In this document: positions 12,819-21,852 of the stretch, in pieces
Numbering within the stretch: position 1 is the first letter of the stretch
Layout of the letters: each line of letters starts with the position of its first letter
Notes under the pieces: generated by a model
Told to the model about the DNA's origin: nothing
Databases searched by the model: none
What the model saw: only the letters and a program-made list of their open reading frames with translations
Assembly: GCA_031290855.1 (NCBI GenBank)
Contig: JAISLM010000045.1
Location: forward strand, 1-24,429
Direction: 5' to 3'
Origin: Spirochaetaceae bacterium
GTDB lineage: Bacteria > Spirochaetota > Spirochaetia > Treponematales > Breznakiellaceae
DNA length: 24,429 nt
Made by a program: the position numbers and the translations under genes

Positions 12819-14813
12819 ATGACATCCGATCAGGAAGACGCGCTGTATTCATTTCTTGACGAAACCTGTACGGCTTTTACGCTTAAAGACGTTACATGGA
12901 AGATACGCTCAAGGGACTCGAAACGTTTCGGACGTTTGCAGGCGGAAATAGCGAATCTTTTTAACAACCGGCGCATAGCGTTCCCTGTTGAGGATAACAA
13001 ATGGTTGTCCCGCCGGGGGCTGTTTGACGGCGCCCGTTTTTCTATAACTCCCGCGCGCTCGGAGCTTTTGAACGGCATCCTGATTCCGGGACACCGCTGC
13101 GTTCCGTTTGCGAATCCCTTTGTTCCCCCGCAGAATTATAAATTTTTCTGGAAGGACAGCCTTATCGGCGTGTCCACAGCCGAAGGATCGCCGGAAGAAT
13201 TTTACCCTTTTTTTTCGATTTACGGCGAGGAGTACGCTCCGCAGTACATAGCTCAGGAAAACCCCGAAAATGAAATAGCTTACGGCGCCGATCCGTTTGA
13301 GGACCCCGGCGAGGTGTCAATAAAAGCGCTTGATATGCGGCACATATACCGTGAAGAAGCCTTCGTTCCCGGTGACCGTTTCCTTGTAACGATAGAGGAC
13401 TGGAAAGCCTGTATTTTCAGGCTGGAACATATTGCGGCGGGCGCATGGAAAAAAGAAAACCTCAAGGAATGGATGGATATTGCGGAGGAGGCTTTTTTTC
13501 AATCGTTCAGGAATCTTGGCCCCGGTTCCACAACCGACGAGCAGATTGCCTGGGCGTACTTCTATGGCGGAAAACGCATGATGGACGTGCCCGCTTATTC
13601 GCTGGAAGAATTCCTGTACGAAAAAACAGATAAATTTTCGGTAACCACGTTTGGCCTGGAGTCGCGGTTTTGGTATGCGGGCAAAGAGATTCCCGATTAC
13701 CGTACTTTGCAGGGTGTAAAAACCCAGAGCGACGAAACTCCGGTTGAACGCCTGCTGCTTCAGCATAATATTCCTGTTTCCGAATACGTGATACAGTCGT
13801 ATATAAAGGACGCGATGTACCGCGGCGAAGATAACGCGGACAGGATAGTGGATCGTATAGTCCCGCCGTCATGCGGCATTAACAAGTGGGACGCGGAATA
13901 CCTTGCCGCATACATTTCCGACACGCTGAAGGAGCTGCGGCGTTTTTATTCCGTGTTTACCGATCAGAAGGCGGGGCCCATACGTCAGGAAGTATGCGAA
14001 CTTCACACCGCCGTGATCGATCTGGCCTGCCGTTTAAAGCGTGACGGGATCGATTATTCGATACTCCCGAAACATACGTTCATCGTTCTGTCACAGATAC
14101 AGATATACACGTCCAGCATACTTGAAGATCTCGATGTGGAGGAGCAGCCGTCCGAGACGGAACTGACGGCCATCGATAATTCCATGGACGAGATGCTTGA
14201 AATTTTTGACGAAATAAAAGAAATGATAGATAAATCACGCGACACATTCCGTCAAACGAATCTTACGCTGGTCAGGAAAGATGATGACAGCGCCCGCGCT
14301 TTGCGTGCGGTTCAGATAAGCATCGGCGGTACCGGAGTGTGGCGGCGGCTGCTGCTTCCGCAGTCGTTTGATCTTGGCGACCTGCATCGTATCATCCTGA
14401 AACTTTTTTCCTGGAGTGGTATTCAGCCGCACAGGTTTACGCTTGATTATATAAGCGGCGGTGACCTGTTTGACGAGGATGCGGGCGTAAAGGAAAGCGT
14501 AACGATAAAAGAACTTGCCTCGCACTACCTGAACGAAATCAACTATGAATACGGCACACGCTGGACGGTAAAAATTATTTTTTCTCCGTATAATGACGCA
14601 AACACAGAAAATCCGGTCTGCGTCGCCGGAGAAAATTCGCCGCCGCCGGAAAGGATAGAGGGCCCCCTGCGTTTCCGGCGCTTCATATCCGCGCTTGAAC
14701 TGAACGACGAATCGGAAAAAGAAATAGCTCTCGCCGAACTTGGAGAAGGGTTCGACCCATCCGCCTTTGACATAAATGAGTGTAACAAAAAATTGAACGA
14801 TACGCTAAGCTAA
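12819..14813 (+). CDS. Large protein with C-terminal pRiA4b ORF-3-like domain
   Basis: A 664-residue protein. Residues about 490-655 match the plasmid pRiA4b ORF-3-like (IS1096 passenger TnpR-like) domain: VWRRLLLPQSFDLGDLHRII, then YEYGTRWTVKI, then CVAGENSPPPERIEGPLRFR and GEGFDPSAFDINECNKKL, which reproduce the family order of WRR, DLH, YEY-G-W, C-G-PPED-GG and FDP-FD. The roughly 480-residue N-terminal part is not recognised; its first 80 residues (LDETCTAFTLKDVTWKIR) could be a small winged-helix-like unit, and residues 360-480 look helical and acidic. No signal peptide. Despite the family name there is no resolvase signature, and the domain function is unknown. Codon use is less G+C-rich than in neighbouring genes. 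Expected to be leaderless. Confidence 0.8.
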   Translation: MTSDQEDALYSFLDETCTAFTLKDVTWKIRSRDSKRFGRLQAEIANLFNNRRIAFPVEDNKWLSRRGLFDGARFSITPARSELLNGILIPGHRCVPFANPFVPPQNYKFFWKDSLIGVSTAEGSPEEFYPFFSIYGEEYAPQYIAQENPENEIAYGADPFEDPGEVSIKALDMRHIYREEAFVPGDRFLVTIEDWKACIFRLEHIAAGAWKKENLKEWMDIAEEAFFQSFRNLGPGSTTDEQIAWAYFYGGKRMMDVPAYSLEEFLYEKTDKFSVTTFGLESRFWYAGKEIPDYRTLQGVKTQSDETPVERLLLQHNIPVSEYVIQSYIKDAMYRGEDNADRIVDRIVPPSCGINKWDAEYLAAYISDTLKELRRFYSVFTDQKAGPIRQEVCELHTAVIDLACRLKRDGIDYSILPKHTFIVLSQIQIYTSSILEDLDVEEQPSETELTAIDNSMDEMLEIFDEIKEMIDKSRDTFRQTNLTLVRKDDDSARALRAVQISIGGTGVWRRLLLPQSFDLGDLHRIILKLFSWSGIQPHRFTLDYISGGDLFDEDAGVKESVTIKELASHYLNEINYEYGTRWTVKIIFSPYNDANTENPVCVAGENSPPPERIEGPLRFRRFISALELNDESEKEIALAELGEGFDPSAFDINECNKKLNDTLS

Positions 14814-14836
14814 ACCGCCGTTTAAATCCAAAAGGG

Positions 14837-14870
14837 CCTCCCCGTGCGCGGAATGAAAAGGGAGGTTTGT
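14837..14870 (+). terminator. Weak terminator-like hairpin between the two leaderless genes
   Basis: CCTCCC (14837-14842) can pair with GGGAGG (14860-14865), followed by TTTGTCTT. The loop is 17 bases, so the case is modest. It overlaps the approach to the next promoter. Confidence 0.35.
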
Positions 14871-14871
14871 C

Positions 14872-14900
14872 TTGATTGTTGCCCGTAACAAAGCTATAAT
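14872..14900 (+). promoter_or_regulatory. Strong sigma-70-type promoter giving a leaderless mRNA
   Basis: TTGATT (14872-14877), 17 bases, TATAAT (14895-14900). The ATG follows at 14909, 8 bases after the -10, with no ribosome site between (TTCGTTCA). This is the same geometry as the promoter at 12783-12811. Confidence 0.85.
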
Positions 14901-14908
14901 TTCGTTCA

Positions 14909-16612
14909 ATGGGTGACAACAGCGCATTTGAAAGGCTTTCATCCGGCCTTTCCCAGTACGAACGGCTAAAACTCCTTGAAAAAATATCCTCGTATACAGA
15001 CGCTGCGGACGGCCCGCTCATTAACACGGAAAAAGATGCCGAACCTTCAGCAAAGGCCGAAGATCGCTATCTCCGCCTTCCGTGGTACCGCCGCCTGTGG
15101 TTCATTATTTTGGGTTTTTTTACCGGAAAAACTTCGCTGGAAATGTTTATAAATTCAAGGGTTGCCGAAATCGGGCGCGGTGTCGATCTGATGTTTCCGG
15201 GAATTTTTAATTGGCAGAAACAGCAGCTCGGGGGTAGTTTTCAGGACGAATTGAAAAAATTAAAAGAGGCGGCGCGCTTCTTTTACGGCATACTCGACTC
15301 GGGCATAAACCGCAACCGGGGGGCGTTTTTTGTTCTTTGGGGTTCTATAGAAATGCAGGAACTTCACGCAAGGTTGTCCGAGAAAACCGATCCTTCAAAC
15401 TTCGCGGCGGATAACCCGGACTTTTCCGATACCAAGCTGCGCCAAATGGCGCTTGATTATGTTGAAAAAGAAATCAACAACATCGGCGAAGAAAACCGGC
15501 GGGTTATGTATGAGGGCGCTCATACCCTGGTCTGCCTGAAGCAGCTCTCGTCGTTTCTTTTTGACAGATTCATCATGTCGTTCAGCCAGACCGCCGCCGA
15601 GTCTGGGCCGGTTTGCCCAGCCGCCATGGTAAAAAATCAGCTTGTATCGCTTGCAAATATTCTTTACTCAATAAAAAAATCGCCGTCCGTTACGCTGCTA
15701 AGCGCGATGTTTATTTTTACGATGCCGGAAAAAGACGAAAAAAAAGAGTATGACATGGAAAACGAACTGCAAAGATTCACATCGAAGGCGGAAAAAGCCG
15801 TCGAGGTGATTCGCGCGTTCAACGGACGTGTGCCGCTTGTCCGTATACTGCGATGCGTCACCCGCGATACAAGCTATGTGCCGACGGAATTGTCAGGCGG
15901 TGAAGACTGGTTCCTATTGTTCAGAAAAAGCTGGACGGAAAATGTAAGCGCCCAGTTTGACGAATTCATTAAAGACCGCTGCCGCGCCAAAATGCAGCGG
16001 CTTTACAGCGAACTGTTCGAAAATTTTTCGGTGGAACCTTTTGGAAACATAGCTTTTAGCGACGGCGAAGAGGGCATACCGGTTAACAATATCCGGAGCC
16101 TCTCTTGCCTTATGATGTTTCACAAAAAGATATTTATGCCGATCATAAACGTATTTATCAGGCCGATTCTGATTGACGGGGAATTTGCGCGAAAAGAAAA
16201 CAGGACGGAATTTACGGAAGCGTACAATGTTTTAATCAAACTTGACGACACGATAAAAAGTTATGCAAAGCGTCTTGAAAAGAGCGGCGATCTGGGAAAA
16301 CGCTGGGAACAAATTTGGACGGACGTAAATTCGATTACCGTGCGGCACAGAAAGACCTCCGTGATTCTGGAAGACGTTAACCAGAGCGTAGACGCTATCG
16401 TCGGGGAATCGCGAAAAGCGATCAACTCAATGGAAAGCATTATAGACGGCATCCTGTACCCCGCTCCGGGAAAATCCTACGACACGCTGACAAACCTGGC
16501 TAAGATAAGCGGGAAGGGCACGACGTTCATGGACGGCATGAAGGAATGCCTTGAAAAACTCCGCCTTATGTCCCTTCTGCTTGAAACCGCCGCGAAGTTG
16601 GCGGAGGTGTAG
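14909..16612 (+). CDS. Hypothetical spirochaete-type protein, possibly DUF5312 family
   Basis: A 567-residue protein from ATG 14909. I associate it tentatively with a Treponema-restricted unknown family (DUF5312) on the motif LPWYRRLWFIILGFFTGKTS at about residues 56-75; this is from memory and not checked. That segment is hydrophobic with flanking basic residues and could touch or enter the membrane once. The rest is helical, with charged stretches (DELKKLKEAARFFYGIL; MPEKDEKKEYDMENELQRF) and no signal peptide. Its promoter makes a leaderless mRNA. The gene ends 46 bases before pgeF with no terminator, so it may lead an operon with pgeF and argS. Function unknown. Confidence 0.75.
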   Translation: MGDNSAFERLSSGLSQYERLKLLEKISSYTDAADGPLINTEKDAEPSAKAEDRYLRLPWYRRLWFIILGFFTGKTSLEMFINSRVAEIGRGVDLMFPGIFNWQKQQLGGSFQDELKKLKEAARFFYGILDSGINRNRGAFFVLWGSIEMQELHARLSEKTDPSNFAADNPDFSDTKLRQMALDYVEKEINNIGEENRRVMYEGAHTLVCLKQLSSFLFDRFIMSFSQTAAESGPVCPAAMVKNQLVSLANILYSIKKSPSVTLLSAMFIFTMPEKDEKKEYDMENELQRFTSKAEKAVEVIRAFNGRVPLVRILRCVTRDTSYVPTELSGGEDWFLLFRKSWTENVSAQFDEFIKDRCRAKMQRLYSELFENFSVEPFGNIAFSDGEEGIPVNNIRSLSCLMMFHKKIFMPIINVFIRPILIDGEFARKENRTEFTEAYNVLIKLDDTIKSYAKRLEKSGDLGKRWEQIWTDVNSITVRHRKTSVILEDVNQSVDAIVGESRKAINSMESIIDGILYPAPGKSYDTLTNLAKISGKGTTFMDGMKECLEKLRLMSLLLETAAKLAEV

Positions 16613-16658
16613 CCGCCGGGCGCATCCGGAACGAAGGTTTTTTGGGAATGAAAACTGT

Positions 16659-17483
16659 ATGAACAGCAGCGGCATTTGTAATTTGTACCCGTTCAGCATT
16701 GACGGCGCGGGCCGGCGTTACGCGGTTTTCCCGTTCATGTACGACGGCAGGCCGCTTCGCGAAATCTCCTGCATGATCACGCTCCGGCGGGCGGGCAACA
16801 TGATAACGGGCGCGGCCCGCGAAAAGTTCTTTGCGGAAATCGGGATTGCGGACAAAAAGATATTCCACTGCGCCCAGACGCACAGCCGCACGGTGGAGGT
16901 CGTTTCAAAAGACGATGCGCTTCTGCCGCGCCGGGCGGACGGCCTTGTCGCGAAGGGCCGCGACATCGGCCTTTTCGTTTCGGTCGCGGACTGCCTTCCG
17001 GTGTTCCTGTTCGATACGGCGGGCGGGGCCTTTTCCGTCCTTCATTCCGGCTGGAAAGGGACGGGCATCGCGGAAAACGCGCTCGCACTTATGACAAAAA
17101 GCTGCCGGACGGAACCGAAAAACGTCGCGGCTGTTCTGGGGCCCTGCATACGCGCCTGCTGCTATGCTGTTGACCGGGAACGCGCCGCCTTGTACGAGGC
17201 GGAATTCGGCGGCGGTGAAAAGGGCGGCGGCGCGTTCCCGCTGGGGCCCGTCGTTCGAAAAGAGCTGCACGGCGGGGAAGCAAAATGGTACATCGATATG
17301 CAGGCCGCAAACGCCGCCCTGCTTGTCAAAAACGGTGTGCGCAACATCGCGTACTGCGCGAACTGCACTTATACGGACGAAAACCTTGGCTCGTTCCGCA
17401 GGGAGGGCGCGCAAAACTACACCAAGATGATCGCGCTCGCCGTGAATCTTTCGGAACGGAGTAATCAACATAAAGCAAAATAA
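16659..17483 (+). CDS. pgeF: YfiH/PgeF family purine nucleoside phosphorylase-like (polyphenol oxidase family) protein
   Basis: A 274-residue cytosolic zinc enzyme of the YfiH/LACC1 family, whose members phosphorolyse or deaminate purine nucleosides and, in E. coli, edit peptidoglycan precursors. The three expected zinc ligands are H75 (CAQTHSRTVEVV), C112 (ADCLPVFLFD) and H129 (LHSGWKGT). The family segments GPCIRACCYAVD and NCTYTDENLGSFRREGAQNY are intact. ATG 16659 is chosen because the homologous region begins soon after and GGGAA lies at 16644-16648; an earlier in-frame start at 16551 would overlap the previous gene. An out-of-frame ATGAAAACTGTATGA mini-frame sits just before the start. 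argS begins 12 bases after the stop. Confidence 0.9.
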   Translation: MNSSGICNLYPFSIDGAGRRYAVFPFMYDGRPLREISCMITLRRAGNMITGAAREKFFAEIGIADKKIFHCAQTHSRTVEVVSKDDALLPRRADGLVAKGRDIGLFVSVADCLPVFLFDTAGGAFSVLHSGWKGTGIAENALALMTKSCRTEPKNVAAVLGPCIRACCYAVDRERAALYEAEFGGGEKGGGAFPLGPVVRKELHGGEAKWYIDMQAANAALLVKNGVRNIAYCANCTYTDENLGSFRREGAQNYTKMIALAVNLSERSNQHKAK

Positions 17484-17495
17484 AACGGAGTAAAT

Positions 17496-19238
17496 ATGTT
17501 TGACGCAAAAATTGTTTGGAAGGAACGTATGCTAAACGTCCTCAATGACCTGCTGGAAGAAAACGGCATAACAGAAAAGCTTGGCGGCGAAAAAATAATC
17601 GTGGAAAATCCGCCCAGACCGGAACTGGGCGACCTTGCCTTCCCGATGTTCCCGTTCGCCAAACTTTTCAGGAAGGGGCCGCCGCAGATAGCCGCCGCCG
17701 CCGCCGAAAAGCTCAGCGGGGCCTTCAAGGACGGCGGGGCGCTTGTGGCCGGGCCCTACGTCAACGTGCGCCTTGAACGGGGGGCCGTCGCAAAGGCGAT
17801 CCTTGGCGCGGTCTTTGACGGCGGCGCGGACTTTTGCCGCAGCGACGTTCTCCAGGGGCGGCGCGTCATGGTGGAGTTCTCCAGCCCGAACACGAACAAG
17901 CCCCTCCACCTGGGGCACCTCCGTAACGACGCGCTCGGCGAAAGCATCTCGCGCATACTTGCCGCCAGCGGCGCGGAGGTGTACAAGGTCTGCATCATCA
18001 ACGACCGGGGCATCCACATCTGCAAATCGATGCTTGCCTACATCGAACAGTTTGGCGGCAGGACGCCGGAGGAGGCCGGCAAGAAAAGCGACCACTTTGT
18101 CGGCGACTGCTACGTCGCTTTCAACACGCTTTCAAAGACGGACGCCGCCGCGGAAGACCGCGCCCGCGAACTGCTGCGCAAATGGGAGGCCGGGGACGAG
18201 GCGACGGCGGAACTCTGGAAAACGATGAACAGGTGGGCCGTGGACGGCATCAAAGAAACTTACCGGCGCACCGGCATATCTTTCGACAAATACTACTTTG
18301 AAAGCGAGACCTACCTGCGCGGCAAAGAAGAAGTGTTGAAGGGGCTGGAAAAAAACATCTTCCACCGCGAAGCGGACGGCTCGGTGTGGGCGGATTTGAC
18401 GGCGGAAAACCTAGACAGGAAAACGCTGCTTCGCAAGGACGGCACATCGCTTTACATAACGCAGGATTTCGGCACGGCGATACTCCGGCACGACGACTGG
18501 CCCTTCGACAGGCTCGTTTACGTGGTGGGAAGCGAGCAGCGCTACCACTTCCAGGTCCTGTTTACGCTGCTGCTCCGGCTTGGCTTCGACTGGGCGCGGG
18601 ACCTGTACCACCTGTCCTACGGCATGGTGAACCTGCCGGAAGGCCGGATGAAAAGCCGCGAAGGGACGGTCGTGGACGCCGACGACCTTATCGACAGCCT
18701 GCGCGACATGGCGCTCGCCGAGATACGCGGGAAGGAGCGGGAGGCGGCGGTCGGCGACGCGGGGGAAACGGCCGAGAAAATCGCGCTGGGGGCGCTGCAT
18801 TACTACCTCCTGCAGACCACACCCGAAAAAGATATGCTGTTCAAGCCCGCCGAATCGCTCTCGTTCAACGGCAACACCGGCCCCTACCTGCAATACATGG
18901 GTGCGCGCATCTCGTCGATTTTGAAAAAGGAGGCGGCGGAAAACGATTATTCCGGGGCGGCGCTGCTGACAAGCGACGCCGAATGGGAGCTGTTGAAAAC
19001 GATAGCGGCCTGGCCCGAAACGGTAGGCGAGGCTGCGGAAAAAATGAACCCCTCGGTAATCACCGCCTGGGCATACGAGCTTTCAAAAAACTTCAGCCGT
19101 TTCTACCACGAATGCCCCGTCCTCGGCGCGGAAAGCGCGGAACTCCGCGCCGCACGCATCTCCCTCTGCCGCGCCGTCCTCCGCGTCCTCCGCGCCGCCT
19201 TCAAGCTCATCTGCATCCCTTTCCTTGAAACGATGTAG
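17496..19238 (+). CDS. argS: Arginyl-tRNA synthetase
   Basis: Class I synthetase charging tRNA-Arg. The 580-residue protein starts at ATG 17496 with GGAG at 17487-17490 upstream. The N-terminal additional domain (about 1-115, including LGDLAFPMFPFAKLFRKGPPQIA) is of the usual type. The HIGH signature is HLGHL at residues 138-142, preceded by SSPNTNKP; the KMSKS equivalent is MKSREG at 385-390, normal for many ArgRS enzymes. The C-terminal anticodon-binding domain has the NTGPYLQYMGARISSIL and FSRFYHECPVL segments. Length is typical. It follows pgeF by 12 bases, so they are probably cotranscribed. It converges with the minus-strand gene at 19510. Confidence 0.97.
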   Translation: MFDAKIVWKERMLNVLNDLLEENGITEKLGGEKIIVENPPRPELGDLAFPMFPFAKLFRKGPPQIAAAAAEKLSGAFKDGGALVAGPYVNVRLERGAVAKAILGAVFDGGADFCRSDVLQGRRVMVEFSSPNTNKPLHLGHLRNDALGESISRILAASGAEVYKVCIINDRGIHICKSMLAYIEQFGGRTPEEAGKKSDHFVGDCYVAFNTLSKTDAAAEDRARELLRKWEAGDEATAELWKTMNRWAVDGIKETYRRTGISFDKYYFESETYLRGKEEVLKGLEKNIFHREADGSVWADLTAENLDRKTLLRKDGTSLYITQDFGTAILRHDDWPFDRLVYVVGSEQRYHFQVLFTLLLRLGFDWARDLYHLSYGMVNLPEGRMKSREGTVVDADDLIDSLRDMALAEIRGKEREAAVGDAGETAEKIALGALHYYLLQTTPEKDMLFKPAESLSFNGNTGPYLQYMGARISSILKKEAAENDYSGAALLTSDAEWELLKTIAAWPETVGEAAEKMNPSVITAWAYELSKNFSRFYHECPVLGAESAELRAARISLCRAVLRVLRAAFKLICIPFLETM

Positions 19239-19509
19239 CCCTAAAGCCGCGCAAGCGCTTGCTAGCGATTGCTCACGGAGTTTGATACAAACGCCTGCGG
19301 CGCGGCGGCGGGCGCTGTCTGTTGAGGGGCGGGTTACCGTGGGCAATCCCGCCAAGGCAGGCCGTGCCGTAGAACCGCTTGTACACGGCGGGGCGCCGGT
19401 CGCCGCCGGAGGCCGCATCCCCGCCCGTGCGCCGCCCGCTAAGCAGTCCCCCCGGAGGCCCGCCGCCCCTGCCTTATCGAAAGGCCTGGGTGAAGGCCGC
19501 TGGCGGCCC
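19239..19509. other. Convergent intergenic region between argS and the EF-G-like gene
   Basis: No gene is supported. A perfect 12-base palindrome GCAAGCGCTTGC lies at 19251-19262, and GGCGGG/CCCGCC arms near 19330-19355 could fold. No U-tract terminator is visible for either strand. Confidence 0.5.
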
Positions 19510-21597
19510 CTAGTCGTCGGTTTCCTGGACTTTGAAGGCGGCGGCGGATTTGATAACGTCTTCGGCGATCCTGCCGGAGATAGGCGCGTAGTGGGAAAAC
19601 TCCACACCGAAGGAACCCGTGCCGCTCGTTATCGAGCGCAGGTCTATCGAGTAGCGGAGCAGCTCGCTGGACGGAACCTGGGCGCGAACCTCCTCGATAC
19701 CGCCGCCAAGCGAGGACTCGCCCTGTATCTTGCCGCGTTTACCGGACAGGTCGCTCATCACGTCGCCTAAGTACTTGTTTTCGACGATGACGGTTAGCTC
19801 CATCACCGGCTCAAGCAGCACGGGGGCGGCCAGCTTCATCGCCTCGCGGAACGCGTTCCGGGAAGCGAGCTTAAACGACAGCTCGGAGGAGTCGACGGGG
19901 TGGTACTTGCCGTCGATGATCTTCACCTCGACATCGACGACGGGGTAGCCGGCCATAACGCCGTGCGCCATCCCCTCCGTCACGCCCTTCTCGACGCCGG
20001 GGATATAGTTCTTAGGGATGGCCCCGCCGAAGATCGCGTTGACGAAGCGGTACTGCTCACCGCGGGCGAGCGGCGCAATCTCCAGCACGACCTTGCCGTA
20101 CTGCCCGTGGCCGCCCGTCTGCTTCTTGTGCGTGTACTCGGCGCCGGCCTTTTTCGTGATAGTCTCGCGGTACGCGACACGGGGCACGTTAGTAACCACA
20201 TCGAGCTTCTGACTCTGCTTCGCCTTCTCCAGAATCATGTTGATGTGCAGCTCGCCCATGCCCGAAATCACAGTCTCCTTCGTTTCGGGGTTAAATTCGT
20301 AGCGGAACGTGTGGTCTTCCTCGGCGGCGCGGACGAAGAAATCGCCCAGCTTGTCGTCATTTTTCTTTTCGGCAGCGGCCACCGCGACGGAATGCACGGG
20401 AGCGGGGAGGCGAAGCGGCACGAAGCGCCAGCCGGTATCGGAGGCGGCCACCGTATCGTTGGTCTTCATCGTGGCGGACTTCGCGATGATACCGACATCC
20501 CCCGATGAAAGCTCCCGTACCTCTTCCAGCTTCTTGCCGACACAGGTGTAGAGCTTCCCGACACGCTCCTTTTTGCCTTCGGTAACGTTAAAAACGTCCG
20601 ATTCGGCTGCGAGCTTGCCGCCTATCACCTTGATCCACGAAAGCTTACCGGAAAACTGGTCGTAACTCGTCTTTATCACGAGGGCGCTGAACGGGGCGGC
20701 GGGATCAAGCGGGATAAGCTTGTCCTCGCCGCCGTCGAGCGGCCTTGCAAGGTCGATGGCGCTGGAGGGGGCGGGGGCCGCCTCGGTCAGGAAGTCGAGC
20801 AAGGGGATCAGGCCGGAGTTCTTCAGGGCGGCGGACGCGAAAACGGGCACGAAGAGTCCTTCGGCGAGGGCGGCGGCAAGACCGCGTTTGATCTCGTCCG
20901 CGTCGAGTTCGCCCGTATCGAGGAACTTTTCCATCAGGGCGTCATCACCCTCCGCCGCGGCTTCCGTGATCTTTTCGAGCGCCGCCTCCGCCCTGGCCTT
21001 AGCCTCGTCCGGCAGGGGGACCTCCTTCTCGACACCGGCGGGGTCCGCGATGTAGGCCTTCTGGTTCAGCACGTCGATGACGCCCCTGTAAGCCGACCCG
21101 CCGCCTAGCGGAAGGGTGATGGGCACGGCGCTCAGCTTGAACTTCTCGTTGACGTCGGCAAGGACGCGGTCAAAGTCCGCCTTGTCTTCATCCAGTTTGG
21201 TGATCACCACGCCGCGAGGTTTTTTGCGCCCGTCCAGGTTGCGCCACAGTTTGATCGTCTCGATCTGGACGCCCGGCTTCCCGTCCACCGCGACAAGCGC
21301 GAATTCGCAGGCGCGATACGTCAGTATCACGTCCCCGACAAAGTCGGAAGAGCCGGGCGTATCGAAGATATTTATCTTCTTGCCGCCGTGCGCGACATTC
21401 GCCATCGCCGCGTGGATGGAAACCCTGTGTTCAAGCTCCTCCGGCGTCGAATCGCTGACCGTCTTGCCGGACTCAACCGTTTCCGGCCTCGCGATAGCGC
21501 CCCCCGCAAACAGCAGCCGCTCGAACAGGGACGTCTTTCCCGTCCCGCCATGCCCGGAAATCGAAACATTCCTAACCAAATCGCTCGTAAAATTCAT
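19510..21597 (-). CDS. EF-G-like translational GTPase (FusA2-type paralogue)
   Basis: A 695-residue protein starting at ATG 21597-21595 behind a GGGGGG ribosome site. It has the five-domain layout of elongation factor G, but the G domain belongs to the divergent EF-G-like class (as Thermus EF-G-2): G1 is GHGGTGKTS at 15-23 instead of AHIDAGKTT, switch I reads EHRVSIHAAM instead of ERGITI, G3 is DTPGSSDF at 79-86, and G4 is TKLD instead of NKMD. The G3 histidine that activates water in normal EF-G is Ser83. Domain IV (YTHKKQTGGHGQYGKV) and domain V (LGDVMSDLSGKRGKIQGE) are well conserved. It is not likely to be the main translocase; a recycling or stress role is inference. Monocistronic and convergent with argS. 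Confidence 0.9.
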   Translation of the reverse strand: MNFTSDLVRNVSISGHGGTGKTSLFERLLFAGGAIARPETVESGKTVSDSTPEELEHRVSIHAAMANVAHGGKKINIFDTPGSSDFVGDVILTYRACEFALVAVDGKPGVQIETIKLWRNLDGRKKPRGVVITKLDEDKADFDRVLADVNEKFKLSAVPITLPLGGGSAYRGVIDVLNQKAYIADPAGVEKEVPLPDEAKARAEAALEKITEAAAEGDDALMEKFLDTGELDADEIKRGLAAALAEGLFVPVFASAALKNSGLIPLLDFLTEAAPAPSSAIDLARPLDGGEDKLIPLDPAAPFSALVIKTSYDQFSGKLSWIKVIGGKLAAESDVFNVTEGKKERVGKLYTCVGKKLEEVRELSSGDVGIIAKSATMKTNDTVAASDTGWRFVPLRLPAPVHSVAVAAAEKKNDDKLGDFFVRAAEEDHTFRYEFNPETKETVISGMGELHINMILEKAKQSQKLDVVTNVPRVAYRETITKKAGAEYTHKKQTGGHGQYGKVVLEIAPLARGEQYRFVNAIFGGAIPKNYIPGVEKGVTEGMAHGVMAGYPVVDVEVKIIDGKYHPVDSSELSFKLASRNAFREAMKLAAPVLLEPVMELTVIVENKYLGDVMSDLSGKRGKIQGESSLGGGIEEVRAQVPSSELLRYSIDLRSITSGTGSFGVEFSHYAPISGRIAEDVIKSAAAFKVQETDD

Positions 21598-21609
21598 CAG
21601 AAACCCCCC

Positions 21610-21777
21610 ATGAAACCACTTATTCGCAAAGTCTGGTTTAATACTGCGCCGAACCTTAGGTTCGCGCTTGCCGCGGCTCTAGTAAGGCAACGCCTACAAA
21701 GATTTGGTATTAAACCGGACGAAATTATAAACTTCCGTATCCGATCCAGCCTCCGTTCCAAGCAGCACAACGCTTAA
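21610..21777 (+). CDS. Small ORF over a palindromic element
   Basis: A 55-residue frame from ATG 21610: MKPLIRKVWFNTAPNLRFAL..., ending SSLRSKQHNA. Its first half is the same peptide as at 710-766 (IRKVWFDTPPNLRFALAA) because both cover the palindromic element; the second half (RLQRFGIKPDEIINFRIR) is unique here. No clear ribosome site, and it lies 12 bases from the divergent EF-G-like start, so it may be non-coding. Kept because the frame is open in more than one copy. Confidence 0.3.
   Translation: MKPLIRKVWFNTAPNLRFALAAALVRQRLQRFGIKPDEIINFRIRSSLRSKQHNA
21622..21670 (+). repeat. Palindromic element, copy 2
   Basis: The 18-base block (21622-21639) and 21-base block (21650-21670) are identical to those at 713-761, with the same 10-base gap that differs slightly in sequence. 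Sits upstream of the minus-strand EF-G-like gene. Confidence 0.85.
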
Positions 21778-21787
21778 GATGCCGCGC

Positions 21788-21808
21788 CGAACCTTAGGTT
21801 CGCGCTTG
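21788..21808 (+). repeat. Palindromic element, copy 3 (right block only)
   Basis: The 21-base block with the CGAACC-TTA-GGTTCG hairpin, here without the left block; GCCGC flanks it as in copy 2. The cobI promoter begins 15 bases later. Confidence 0.85.
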
Positions 21809-21823
21809 CCGCACGGATGCCCA

Positions 21824-21852
21824 TTGAACAAAAAGTCTATATTCGCTATATT
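21824..21852 (+). promoter_or_regulatory. Promoter probably driving cobI-cobM
   Basis: TTGAAC (21824-21829) and TATATT (21847-21852) with a 17-base spacer, plus A/T-rich surroundings. It lies 255 bases before the cobI ATG. Confidence 0.6.

Noticed and set aside
18386..19228. 280-codon plus-strand frame
   Set aside because: Out-of-frame shadow inside argS with Arg/Gly/Pro-rich composition.
19225..19770. Plus-strand frame between argS and the EF-G-like gene
   Set aside because: Its second half is antisense to the well-supported EF-G-like gene, and it has no motif or ribosome site.
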